From Kuschelorhynchus macadamiae (taxonomy: Eukaryota > Arthropoda > Insecta > Coleoptera > Curculionidae): a stretch of DNA of 64,000 nucleotides. Positions 34,655 through 46,600 of this stretch are shown one piece after another (the stretch's first letter is position 1; each line of letters begins with the position of its first letter). A model generated the notes under the pieces. The model saw only the letters and a list, made by a program, of their open reading frames with translations. It did no database searches and had not been told where the DNA came from. The DNA lies in assembly GCA_030620095.1 (NCBI GenBank), contig JAUTXW010000538.1:124001-188000 (forward strand), written 5' to 3'. The position numbers and the translations under genes are program-made.

Positions 34655-34984
34655 ATTTCTCGGAAAATAGGTTTTGGAAAACTTTGAAAAATGTGAAAAT
34701 TTGACAGTTAATTAAAGTTAGAGTATTAGGAGTTAACTAAAGTCGATGGGGCCAATTCGGCTAAAATAATTTCAAGATGGCGGCACTTCCGGTTTAGATG
34801 TCAACTTTGTTATTTTAAATGGAACACCCTATATATTATGGCATTTTTGGATTCCTCGAAAAATTCTAGGTATATTTCATGCATAATATCCTATACCTAA
34901 GTTCGACCGTTTTTGAGATATTTTGAATTTTATGTCAAAAATGACGTTTGCAGGTGTAGACATAACTATCAATATCTCCTTATG

Positions 34985-35335
34985 AAGGTCTCTATTATAT
35001 ATTTGCGATGTTATATAGAAATGAACTGGTAACATTTTGGTATGAATCCCAGATGGCGACCTAATAAGACGGCTACCCTATAAACAATCAGCGTAAAAAA
35101 CTACTTATCAGATTAATTTCAAATTTTGTGTAAGCATTAAGTGTGATATTAGATGTGGTATGTGGATAAATACCATTTCTACACATCAGAACCAAATAGC
35201 GATATGATGAAATTTTTAAAAAATCTAATAAAATATTGATACGAATACAATATGGTGAAACAAAATGGTGCTCAATAAAAATTGAAAATACAGTTTATAT
35301 GTTTTAGTAAATGACTAAATTGGAGTCGCACTTCG
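34985..35335 (+). repeat. 'aagatggcgg' family repeat, block 3
   Basis: Contains gaactggtaacattttggta, atcccagatggcg and aaaaaactacttatcagatt, then two more degenerate units. Preceded at 34660-34930 by another transposon arm carrying ggaacaccctatatat. Confidence 0.65.
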
Positions 35336-35700
35336 CCATTCAAAATAAAGGAAGAAATAAATAAGGAGAGAAGTTCCGGGTAAAGAAAATTGCATTGCCA
35401 ATAGGGTTAAGTATATGTGTTCTAGTTTTTAGCCAAAAGTCGAAATTAAAGAAAGATATCTCCCCTTGCCTAAAAAGCTGATATATCAAATTTCAGATTG
35501 CTAGGAGCAGCAGAGCAATGGGTGAGAAATCCGACGACAGATTTGCAGATAAATATGGTTCATAACAAGTTTAATAAAATTAAATTAATTTAAAAACACC
35601 TCCATTCCGTATTTCCTATTAGCTTTGCATATTTTCTTCATTTTTAATCTTGGGAAAAATTAGAAATAACCAATAAATTGATCCCATTTATTCTGAACAC

Positions 35701-35827
<127 letters not shown>

Positions 35828-35849
35828 ATATATTTAAAACAACCGGTTT

Positions 35850-35975
35850 TTCAGCAACTTCGTAAGAGAGTTGTCCTGCTCCGATCTAAATGATTTTTTT
35901 TAAATGATCGTCTGGTGACCGAGACCTTTGAACACTATTTTTTGTATTGTAAATTGATACAGGGTGTTTCCAAAA
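35850..35975 (+). repeat. Dispersed repeat shared with 13913-14025
   Basis: Same blocks as the copy at 13.9 kb, ending at a gatacagggtgtttcc transposon-end motif. Confidence 0.6.
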
Positions 35976-36179
35976 ATTGTGTCACTGATTATTCACGATG
36001 CCGCTTGACATAAAGAGCTGCATTGTGGCACACAGGTTGATAGTAGGATGTAGAGGTATTTGCTTTGAATAAAAATATCGTTACTTGCCGAAACGCAAAA
36101 CGGATACAGACATGGCCTGAATAAGTCCAACTTTTTTTGGAAGGTATTTATTACAATAGCAAAATCTGCGTGTTAGTCG

Positions 36180-37760
36180 CAGGGTTTTTATTACTTCACG
36201 TTTCGGGGTCCCTAGACGGCGAAAAACATGTTTTCTGAATTCCGTGGGTCTGTCTGTCTGACTCTTCGCGGCATAGCTAAAAAACTACTTACCCGATGAC
36301 TTCAAATTTTGGTAAAAAATTAAGGGTCATATGGGGATGACCTGGTAACATTTTGGTAAAAATACAACATGGCGAAAAAAAATGGCGGCCTAATGAAATT
36401 TTAATAAAATTATTATTAAAAACCTGCTTATCCAATTTATCTGAAATTTTGAAAAAAAGTATTATGTTGGATTCAACTGGTAATATTTTGGTATGAATCC
36501 AAGATGGCGGCTTAATAAAATATTTTAAAATTGAGCCTGAAAAACTGTTTAATGGATGAATTCAAATTGTGTGTCATCACTAATTGTGATATAGGGATCA
36601 ACTAGTAAAATTGTAGTACTAATTCAAGATGGCCGCATATGATCGAGCGAATTCTCAGAACCATGTTTCGACTACTATTTAGGGCCTCATGTCGCCCACT
36701 TTTTGTTTCTGAGAAGATACTTACTATGATAAACCTTTATGTTCTCCAGTGTGCTTGTATTATTTTTAAACATCGTTTTAGCTATTTGAAATGGAGTGAT
36801 ATTAATCATTACAAAACACGAACGGCAGATAAGCTGTATGTGCCCAGTGCCAGACTGACTCAGGTCCAGGAAGGACCTGAGATAAGTTCTCTGAAGGTTT
36901 TCAGTCATCTACCTATATACATTAAAGAAAAACCCAACTTTTTTCAGTTTAAAAGGCAATGAATGGCCATATTAGCCGCAAATCCTTTTTACTCTCTCAA
37001 AGAATTTTATTTGTTTCATTTTTGATGACTTTGTATAATAGCGTAGATTTTTAGAATATCTGATGTACACCATACTATTGTATTGTATTTTATTTAAATG
37101 TACCTTCTTACATGACAAGTCCAATGCATCCTGTATGTCTACGGAAATAAACGATTTTGATTTGATTTTGATATTTTGGTAAAAATCCAATATGGTTGAA
37201 CAATGTTAAAAAATTATTACTAAAAAACTTATTATCCAATTTATGTCAAATTTTTTCACAAAAATCAAGTCTTACATAGGAATGAACTGGTAATATTTTT
37301 AATTCAAAATAGCAAAACCAGTCGGCCTAATAAAATATTTAAAAAAACAGCCTGAAATTAGTACTTATTAAATTAATTTCAATTTTTGTGCAAGAATTAA
37401 CTGTGATATAGAGAAAAACTGGTAAATTTGGGGTACGAATTTAAGATGCCGAAACAAAATGGCGACTAAATAAAATTTTTACTTAATGTAATTAACGTAA
37501 AAAATCTTATTCAATTATCTTTAGGTCTTGCAGAAAAATTAAATGTAAAAATGGGATAAACTGGTACGAATATTAGAAACGATCTCGATTAATGACGTAA
37601 CAAAATGGCGTTATATGTTAATGTAAAAACTACTTTTTAAAATTATTTTAAATTATGCCCAAAAGTTAAGGGTGGCATAGGTAGAAAGAAACTGGTGAAA
37701 TATTGGTAGGAATCCAATATGACGGAACAAAATAGCGCCCAATAAAAATGATTGAAAAGA
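36180..37760 (+). repeat. 'aagatggcgg' family repeat, block 4, split by a LINE
   Basis: Head at 36195-36300 (cacgtttcggggtccctaga, gaattccgtgggtctgtctg). Units with ttttggta...caa.atgg cores occur near 36350, 36490, 36615, 37175, 37295, 37430 and 37695. The LINE fragment at 36635-37165 interrupts the series. Confidence 0.75.
36635..37165 (+). mobile_element. LINE 3'-end fragment (Jockey/CR1-like RT tail)
   Basis: The 107-codon ORF (36639-36962) reads LYVLQCACIIFKHR...NHYKTRTADKLYVPSARLTQ...SHLPIYIKEKPNFFQFKRQ, the pattern found downstream of the RT domain in many insect non-LTR elements. A 3' UTR follows and ends in aataaacgattttgattt with TTTGA-like tail repeats. It is strongly 5'-truncated and inserted in the repeat block. 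Confidence 0.7.
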
Positions 37761-37765
37761 CAGTA

Positions 37766-38560
37766 TATGTAACACATATATACTGCGACCATGTCCTGAA
37801 TTTTTCTATTCCTAACAAATGGAAGGAAGTTCCGGATAAAGGAAATTTACTGATTTTTTTAATTTATTTTCACACCTTTATCTATAGAATATACTTTAAA
37901 TACAGAAGTTTGGGATTTTTATTGAATTATTTTCAAGACTAACTAATATTAAAAAAAAAAAACATTAAAAAGTAGAAATATAGGCACAATTTATATATTT
38001 TTTAATGAAACAACCTGTTTAAACCAACTTATATAAACCATCCTGTTTTTTGACAATTTTATTGGTTGTCATTAAAGATAAAAGAACTGGAAATGTTCAT
38101 ATTCATTTTGTTAAAGAAACTCCACAATATAATGATTGCTAATAATAATAAATTCTAAGATGAAAAAAATCTAAGTACTTACTTTTAATTTCTAAGTATT
38201 GCCCACGAAATTGTAAAATAACGCTAATAACATACTTTTAAATGCGAGATTTGTTGCATCTAATCCCCGGCCTATCCTATCCCAACAACTGAACTGCACT
38301 AAACTAAATAGCATTTTGCGGATTCGCAGATAACATAGGCTTTCTATAATTTAGCAACAAATTACTTTTTGAATATATGGATAGTGAATGCATGACCTTG
38401 CACAATATAAGTACTGTTTTCTTGAATCACGTGCAAGAGCTTGATAAAGAAAGTCCGGTATTCGTTAAAACCTCGGTTAAAACTTCATATGCCAGAAGTT
38501 GAGTTGAGTTATACCATGTCCATGTTGATTTATAAAAAGCTATGAATTTAGAAATCATAG
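37766..38560. other. Intergenic tract, nothing recognised
   Basis: AT-rich; a degenerate transposon-end motif (gaaacaacctgttta) lies near 38007. Confidence 0.4.
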
Positions 38561-38564
38561 TTCT

Positions 38565-38730
38565 TGGGTTTAGACCGTGTTAAATTGGAATTAATTTTTG
38601 AAGTTTCATCTGTTATTACGATAGACATCTTCAGGAATCTTCACAAAAAATCAAAACGTTGAATGAGCTCCGATGAACAGAGTTCAGGTATATATACCCG
38701 ACCTGTGTTCGTCGTAATGACTCGTTTTCA
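38565..38730 (-). repeat. Dispersed repeat shared with 30600-30745
   Basis: Same block order as the 30.6-kb copy. The minus strand reads ctgaaga, a short weakly paired stem, then gaaac (38634 down to 38603). Confidence 0.4.
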
Positions 38731-38847
38731 CGCCTTATGAAGTGATGCTGATGATATAAATAGACTCTCTAATCCTCTTTTTATAATATTCCGAGGTTTA
38801 TATTAAGAAATTATACCTTTTGGTGATATTAAGTATATCCTAATTGT

Positions 38848-39815
38848 GTGTGTAATAAAGATTTAGTATTTCGTAAGGTTTTGTCTGTGAGAGTATCGCT
38901 GATTGAACTATATTATAAAAATGGAAGATGTGCTAATATTGCAGCACAAGTATTTAATCAAATGAATCCATATAAACATGTCCACCAAAAATACATAATT
39001 GAACTGGTAGCAGAGTTTACGGAGATAGGATCAGCGGCAAAACCGATCGCTCCAAACCGACTGGTAGCGGGAAACGAAGCAGTGGAATTTGCTGTTTTGG
39101 GCCATGTCAATATGGATCCTACATGAAGCACCAGGCAACTACCTTTACCGTGTGGCATATCTCGAGTATTCGCAGAATTTTAAAGACGCATAAATTTCAT
39201 CGATAGAAAATTCATCTTGTACAATAATTAAACGAAGATGATTTTGACAGACGTTTGGAATTTTGCGAGATTATGAGCCAACGAATAATAAATAATCCGA
39301 ATTTAGTGTTCAAAATTTGTTTTTCCGATGAGAGTTCGTTTTTTCCAAATGGGACTTTTAATCGTCACAATTGTCGATATTGGTAGGACGAAAATCAACA
39401 TCTGTTAATGAGGAATACACTCAACATTCTGAGAAATTAAACGTCTGGATTAATTGGAATTTATGGAGATTGTTTAATTCTTCTTTTTTTTTCTCCCAGG
39501 AAATCTAAATGGAGAAATGTATCTGCAATTATTAGAAGACACTATCGATCCCGCATTGACAGAAATGCTTGAAAATAATAACAATTACATTGCCAGTGAG
39601 TTGACACTCGAACAAGACGGTGCACCTCCTCATTATACCCTTCCTGTTTGTGAATATTTAAATCGGACGTATCCTGGTAGATGGATCGGCCGAAGGAGAG
39701 TAACAGAGTTGCCTGCAAGATCACCCGATTTAATCCCCTTAATTTTTTTCCATGGGGTCACTTAAAAAGTAAGATTTATAAAACTCAGCCACAGTCATTG
39801 TCGGGCTATTACATC
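38848..39815 (+). pseudogene. Mariner-superfamily transposase, decayed
   Basis: The N-terminal HTH is preserved: VSLIELYYKNGRCANIAAQV, then FNQMNPYKHVHQKY and NEAVEFAVLGHVNMDPT (38848-39126). Frameshifts follow, but FSDESSFF (about 39323) gives the first Asp, and 39517-39765 reads MYLQLLEDTIDPALTEMLEN then EQDGAPPHY (second Asp). Near the third site a frameshift separates RSPDL from PLNFFPWGHLKSKIY, where relatives have LDFFLWG, so the third Asp appears to be Asn. No long TIRs could be identified. Confidence 0.75.
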
Positions 39816-40208
39816 ATAAATGCTTCATAATGTTTTAAGCATGTCTCTAATCGTAGTTGCAAAATAAAGAAACAAACAATAATAACATAAGAATTAAACC
39901 GTGTATGAAATATATTGAGCTATGAAATATATTGAGCTCTAAAATATAGATTCAAGCTAAAAAATCAAACAAAAACAATACCTACTTGAAATAAAATAAG
40001 CAATTAATTTTAATATAACAAATAATAAAATAAAAAAAGTTTTTATATTCTCCACAAAAGAAAATTAAAGTAAAGCAAGGAAATATGAAAAAAAAAACAC
40101 TGATTTACTGTGAGCTAAAAGTAAATAAAGATTTGTTTAAATAATATAATACCAATTTGTATAATCCAATAAATATGTTTAACAATCGGTAAAAAGTGAG
40201 GAAATAAT

Positions 40209-41520
40209 TCAGGTTGACAACAAACTGAAACACAAATTTACTTGGGGCTTGGATGAGATTTCTAATAGTCCAATAAAATTTGTGTGATCCGAAATTACAG
40301 AGCTATTGGTATATATTTTAAATAACCCGCTTAAGTTCGGTATATTTCCGGAATAATGAAAATTAGTTCTCATAATACCTGTTTTTAAAAAATGTGATGA
40401 AACCAACATAGACGATTATCGCCCAGTAAGGTTGCTTCCTTCATTCTCCAAACAAATTTTATTTAACGTCCTGGATTTCTTTAGGGTTGTTTCTTGACTT
40501 GCCAAAAGGGTATGAAACATTAAATCTCGAAATTCTCATAAATAAATGAAATCTCTTTGGAATACGGGTAGCAACCCTGAAGTGGATTGAATTATATTTA
40601 TCACGTAGGGAGCAATTAGTGGTAATAGGTAATAGCAGTGATAGAGCGAGTTCCCAAAACAGAATTGTAATTATAGGAATTCCATAAAGAAGTGTAATAG
40701 GAATAAGAATAAGAATAATAAGAACTGATCTCGATAAATAATAATTGCAAGATTACTAGCAATTACAAGCAATAAAGACATCATTGACCTTGAAGAAGAA
40801 GCTAAAATCTTTATGGTAGAGGTAAACAAATGGTTTACAAAAAATATATTAGTTATTAACAACTCAACGACTAACATTATGGTGTTTAAAACAAACAGAT
40901 CGCGAATTGATGCGCATGTCAGTTTGAGCATAAATGCTAACGATATTACTTTGAGCAAGTTAACGTTTTGGGGATGATTTTAGACAGTTCTTTGCCCTGG
41001 GAGTGTCATGTTAATTATGGGGTCTGTAAATTAAATAAAATATGTTATAGTTTAAGGGTCTTTTGTAAGTATGGACTATACTTTTGACACCAAAAAATGC
41101 TGTATTTGGCAAACTTTGAAATCGAAATACGATATGGGAACATCAAGCATGAAAATTTTAAAGATTTTTCTTTAAAAATAGATCTCTATTTGGAAGAAAT
41201 GAATCACAAACTGCATACACCACGACAACAATGAATTATACTTACCCAAGACACAGACTGACTATGACAGAAAAGTGCGCATATTATCAATGTATCAAGT
41301 TTTACAGCACTCTGCCAAATAACATTAAATCTATTACATATGTGAAAATACTCAAAAAGAAATTATTTAAACTGCTAAAAGAAATGGAGCTTTATAATGT
41401 TTTCGACTTTTCTATGTACTTTGATATGGCTAATTTAGTTTAGGTGTCTGTTCTTCTTTTTTTTGACCCCATTTTATTGTATGTCTTCATACTTTTAAAA
41501 TAAAGATAATTTAGAATTTG
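40209..41520 (+). pseudogene. LINE reverse-transcriptase remnant
   Basis: Reading frames with stops and shifts contain LVLIIPVFKKCDETNIDDYR-PVRLLPSFSK (about 40370-40460), GIRVATLKWIELYLSRREQ (about 40560), then LEEEAKIFMVEVNKWFTKN and TNIMVFK (about 40790-40890), and the tail TYPRHRLTMTEKCAYYQ plus FYSTLPNNIKSI (41231-41443). This is the order of an insect non-LTR RT. The region of the catalytic Y/FxDD is missing. The 3' end has aaaataaag followed by an AT-rich tail. Confidence 0.78.
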
Positions 41521-43320
41521 AATTTTAAATTAAAATGCTTCCGAATTATCCATATTTCTGCTTTTAATGGATAGGCAAGTAATATATCAAGTATTATATT
41601 AATAGTTAGTTCTACAAAGTTAGGCTGTGTGGGAAGGTTTGACCATTTTTGTTAAAAACTAAGTATTCTTAATAAATCTAAAGTTATCAATATAACCAAA
41701 ATGTACGCTAAATATACAACAGTACAAAAAGATGATTATAAAAGAAAATATTCTATATATTTTTAAAAAGAAAATTTACCAAGTGAGAATTTAAAATCAA
41801 TTCAATCTGAAAGTTTTGCGTTTACATTAAATTAAACAAATATGTAATATTGACCGTTTGAATAAATATACCCATTATAGATAAATTAAATTAAATTCTT
41901 TAACACAAAAATACAGGCTCTCAAATAAAGTCATAATTACAGAAGACAGATTCTCTAAAATATAATTTTCTTTAGTTTACCTTTAATTTCAAGGGTGGTT
42001 AATTAACCAAGTATTGTTTTATGTCTTGTTGGTCTTATCAAATACCTATATAATTTTTTTGGTCATTATTAGACTAAAGCTCGTTTTTGCCGAGTTTTTA
42101 AATGTATGTCAAAATATTCACAAACTGTAATCAAAATCAAATTTTTATATCTACATATTTTAACATACAAAGATTCTTTTGCATCTAGCCGAAATAACTA
42201 TTAAAACCATAATAAGAATTACATTTTTTATACATATTTTGAAAAAATATTAATTTAATACCTAAGATCAAGTTTATAATTAAAATCAAAACTTTTTTAT
42301 AAATTTATTTTTTTTTATTAAGGCTTGTGTAGATGTGTAAACCTTGAAATAAGTAGAATCAGATACAGCTATAAACCTAATTTAAATTTAACATTTATTT
42401 CAAGCCATGTAATGCAAAACCACATATATTCCACAAAAGGTTTTTATATAAATAAAACATTGTTTTGTAGCATTAAAAAAATCTTTCAAATCAACTATAA
42501 GCCCTGTTAAAAATCTCTATCTCTAAGGAAACTAACCTTTGAAAAAAACATTTTTCGTCTTGTTCCACAGAGCAAGACTTTTAATAATAAGTTTACCAAA
42601 ACCAATCTGAAGTCGATGTTGAAACAGTCAGAATAAATGCAGAACTAAACAGTATGGTCCTTATCCGATTGAGTTTCAGAATAGCACTGATGGAAAACTA
42701 AGGCTTGAGGAACACAAACCTTGCCTTTAAATAAGTTAATTATACTGAGTTTTTAATTACTTAATTTGGAGATATACGGCTCAACTATTTAGTTGTCATG
42801 TGGAACAACAACAAATCACTCTTTGGGCACGTGCTATCGCTAGTTAATTATAGCAGATTTTTGACGAAATAGGATTTTTTTTAGTAATTCATTATAAAAC
42901 CAATAAAATCGATTAATTAAGAACCTATTGTGCAATCAATTACACTACATTATATGGAAAAAAACCGAAATTGTGGTAAATATGGTTATAGATACTTTTA
43001 TCTGTTAGACTAGACACTTAATCGAAAGTTTAACTTAATATAATTTTATGGATTTTTCGAACATATAAAAACGTGGTCTTACTACAATAAAAAATATATA
43101 TCTTGTCTCTATGGTTTCAAAAAAAATCGCCACTTTCCACTCAATTATCTTATTTCCAAAATCCGTTGTTCTACAATATGTTAAAATAACTTTTTTTCAT
43201 TTATAGATACATTTTCTTTTCCAAACTTTTTAACTTGTTCCCGGTGCTGCTGTTTCTCTAGACCTACCTATGGCATTTGATTTTGTTGACCGCACTATGT
43301 TAACTTAGTGTGTCTGTATT
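41521..43320. other. Intergenic tract, nothing recognised
   Basis: Very AT-rich with no exon-like or repeat structure that I could establish. Confidence 0.45.
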
Positions 43321-43710
43321 CTTGTACAGGGTGTTCCAGCGAGGACTGAACAGGGACCTATTTTCGACCTTCCTTGTATTTTGGAAAAATTCAAAATAGC
43401 CAATCGATGTATTTTTTCTTGTAGAATCCAAAAATGTCATCGAAAAAATATTTGAACCAGAAACAAAAGAGTTACGCTATGCATCAGGTGTTTTTTAAAT
43501 GGAATGTATCGTTTTTTAGACGATTTTTGGAAAGAGTGACTTTTTTATGTCCGTTCTGATTTTGCGATAGCTGTTTATATTACATTTTAATGTTTTACAA
43601 ACTAAAATTTTAGCTTCACCTGTTTAAAATATACGATAGGTTGGTATAGGTGATCAAGGTAAAATGACATTTGAATGCTTTGTCAATAAAAATTGACATT
43701 ATTTTAATTA

Positions 43711-44793
43711 TTGTCGAAGTCTTCACCTAAAAAATATATATTTGACTCTGATCGAAATGAAATACTCTTTGGACGAGAGACTACAGATTGTTATGCTATT
43801 TTACAAGTGCCAAGAAAATGCAAGATAAGCAAGAAGAAGATTTATTGCAAATTTGAGGAATTTGAGGATTTGAGGAAAATAAAACTTTACATGATAGAAA
43901 AAGAAATATACAAAGAAGAAGAAATCGAGACCAGGCCATTATAAATTATTTTCAAGTTAATCCAACCAAATCTATTTCGGATGCAGTTCGGGAAGTTCAG
44001 TACGGTGGCGGTGTAAGGCGCAGAAGAGTTACCCGAGGGACTGTTCACAGGACTCTGAAAATTCATAAATTTAGGCCTTTTCGTATCCTTCCACTTCAGC
44101 ACCTAACACCGGCACAAAAAGAACTTCGCTTCCAATTTGTTTCTCAAATGGTAATTCGGCAAGAAAATGAAGACCCTGATTTATTCAAAAATATTGTGTG
44201 GACCGACGAAGCTACTTTCACAACATCGGGAGTATTCAACAGACATAATAGTCACCACTGGGCCGCTGAAAATTCAAAAAAGTTCCAGACTATTAAATTC
44301 TATTCATGTTTGGTGTGGGATAAAAAACAATAAAACTTTGGGACCAATATTTTTTAACGGGACTTTAAATGGGCACAGATATTATGAGTTTTTAGGAAAC
44401 GAAATTGAAAATTTTTTGGAAGACTTACCATTGGCAGAATCTCAGAATTTAATTTGGCAACATGATGGGGCGCCTCCTCATGCCGTGCATGATGTGGTTC
44501 AATTTTTAAATCGGCGCCATAACGAATGGATAGGGCGAAATGGAACATATGCTTGGCCGCCCAATAGCCCCGACCTCTCAGTTTTGGATACATTTCTTTG
44601 GGGCCATTTGAAGAACGTCGTATACAGACAACGAAACGAAAATATTCAAGAGATCATGGGAAAAATTGTCGATGAAATAAACCGCCTTAACCAGGAAAAT
44701 CATATTGTAACAGCAAGTTTAGAAAGGCTACAAAGGGGTTATCGATGTTGTTTCGAGAAAAACGGCGGTCACATTGAAAACTTATGTTATTAG
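43711..44793 (+). pseudogene. Mariner-superfamily transposase, near-complete, few lesions
   Basis: The sense HTH exon matches the antisense copy at 44811-45029 but has a nonsense change (GAA to TAA near 43827) and lacks about 45 bases after ttgcaaat. The catalytic part has GVRRRRVTRGTVHRTLKIHK, then TDEATFTTSG (first Asp), a single frameshift near 44285-44300, then IHVWCGIK, QHDGAPPH (second Asp) and PPNSPDLSVLDTFLWGHLK (third Asp, 40 residues after the second). The C-terminus is intact to 44793. Apart from the HTH damage and the frameshift, this is the best preserved catalytic core in the group. Confidence 0.85.
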
Positions 44794-44810
44794 TAGTTTT
44801 ATTTTATTAT

Positions 44811-45029
44811 TTAATAATTATTTTTTATTGAATTTCTTTTTCTATCATGTAAAGTTTTATTTTCCTCAAATAGGTTTTTTATCCTTAGAATTGTATTGAT
44901 GGATATATTTCTATGAAAATTTGCAATAAATCTTCTTCTTGCTTCTCTTGCATTTTCTTGGCACTTGTAAAATAGCATAACAATCTGTAGTCTCTCGTCC
45001 AAAGAGTATTTCATTTCGATCAGAGTCAA
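44811..45029 (-). pseudogene. Inverted duplicate of the transposase HTH exon, open frame
   Basis: Antisense in the right arm: MKYSLDERLQIVMLFYKCQE, then NAREARRRFIANFHRN and ILRIKNLFEENKTLHD, without the stop and deletion present in the sense copy. Confidence 0.75.
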
Positions 45030-45461
45030 ATATATATTTTTTAGGTAAAGACTTCGACAATAATTAAAATAATGTCAATTTTTATTGACAAAGCATTCAA
45101 ACGTCATTTTACCTTGATCACCTATACCAACCTATCGTATATTTTAAACAGGTGAAGCTAAAATTTTAGTTTGTAAAACATTAAAATGTAATATAAACAG
45201 CTATCGCAAAATCAAATCTTTTAATCAGAACGGACATAAAAAAAATCACTCTTTCCAAAAATCGTATAAAAAACGATACATTCCATTTAAAAAACACCTG
45301 ATGCATAGCGTAACTCTTTTGTTTCTGGTTCAAATATTTTTTTCGATGACATTTTTGGATTCTACAAGAAAAAATACATCGATTGGCTATTTTGAATTTT
45401 TCCAAAATACAAGGAAGGTCGAAAATAGGTCCCTGTTCAGTCCTCGCTGGAACACCCTGTA

Positions 45462-46600
45462 CATAAAGGTAACCTGTAACTTAAGTTACTTCAGCATTAG
45501 CATTATTCACTTGCTGAAAGTATTTCTTCATTTCGAATACCTGTAGAAATAAGTTGCTAGTCACCAGAACAATGGTCATGTCCTTAACATCAGTCACTTG
45601 ATCTTCAACGAAGGTGAAGATTACCGAATAGAAAATCTCTTGATTTTTGTTTGGCTGCGTTTGTATTGCAAAAAACCCAACAAAATATTTAACCTTTTAC
45701 TGTATGATTTTTTTAAAATAATAAATTTTGAATTTAATCACAATACAAAATAAGAAAAACAACGCATTTTTAAAAAATAAAAGAATACTACATAAAAAAC
45801 TTACACTTCGGATATTTGGTATATATGACATCTTTTCTTTAGTACGGTATTAGATTACCATTAAAAAAAGATGAACATAAAAATGACAAAAATAACTATA
45901 ACTAGTAAAAACATTGTTTTTAACAGTCTGAATCATATTTTCAGAACATTCTACAATTATTCTATTCTAAAAGACACTTCTAAATTGTTTGTTCTATTTA
46001 CTTCTCATTTTTTATATCTATTTATATTGGAAATATTATGTGATTCTCATTTTTTCCTAAGACAATGTCTGATTTTATGGTAATCTCTGTAAAAATAAGC
46101 TTACATTCAGACAGTTGCAAGTATAAAATCCAGTATTCATTCATGCTGAGTATATAAAATGAAAAATGTGATTCTCATTTTTTCTTAAGATAATGTCTGA
46201 TTTTACGGTAATCTCTGTAAAAATAAGTTTACGTTCAAACAGTTGAAAGTATAAAATCCAATATTCATTCATGCTGAGTATATAAAATGAAAAACTGCAT
46301 TTTCTTATACCACTTTTTAATTTATTTATTGTACTTTTAGTTCTTCACCAAAGCCATAATTAACTTAATTATTTGCAATTTTATTATCATAACAAAATTA
46401 AAATATAATTGCCTCAATTAGCTAACTATTTAGTTTTAACAAAATTTTCTGGGCGTTTTATAGAATCTGTTGGCTTTGTAACATCTGCAATTTGTAATTG
46501 AAATTATGTCGATCGCAAAGAACTCTGCTGATAAGGGAGAAACCGTGAGTATAACATTTCAGCATAGCTTGCTATAACTACATCAACTCTATATTGAAAT
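45462..46600. repeat. Intergenic tract with a 128-bp tandem pair
   Basis: 46041-46168 and 46169-46296 are tandem copies about 93 percent alike (tgattctcattttttc, aatgtctgattttaygg, tattcattcatgctgag). No coding signal. Confidence 0.8.

Larger units (their letters stand above)
43327..45459 (+). mobile_element. Tc1/mariner-superfamily element with about 600-bp TIRs containing the HTH exon
   Basis: Both tips read cagggtgttccagcgagg inward and are flanked by TA (43325-43326, 45460-45461). The left arm extends to about 43908; the right arm starts at about 44831, so about 600 bases are inverted-repeated, including the N-terminal transposase exon. The unique middle carries the catalytic domain. Confidence 0.92.

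Noticed and set aside
32856..34656. TA target duplication of the 32.86-kb element
   Set aside because: TA is present only on the left; the right flank reads AT, so I did not claim a duplication.
36687..36908. Minus-strand ORF
   Set aside because: Shadow of the LINE RT tail on the plus strand.
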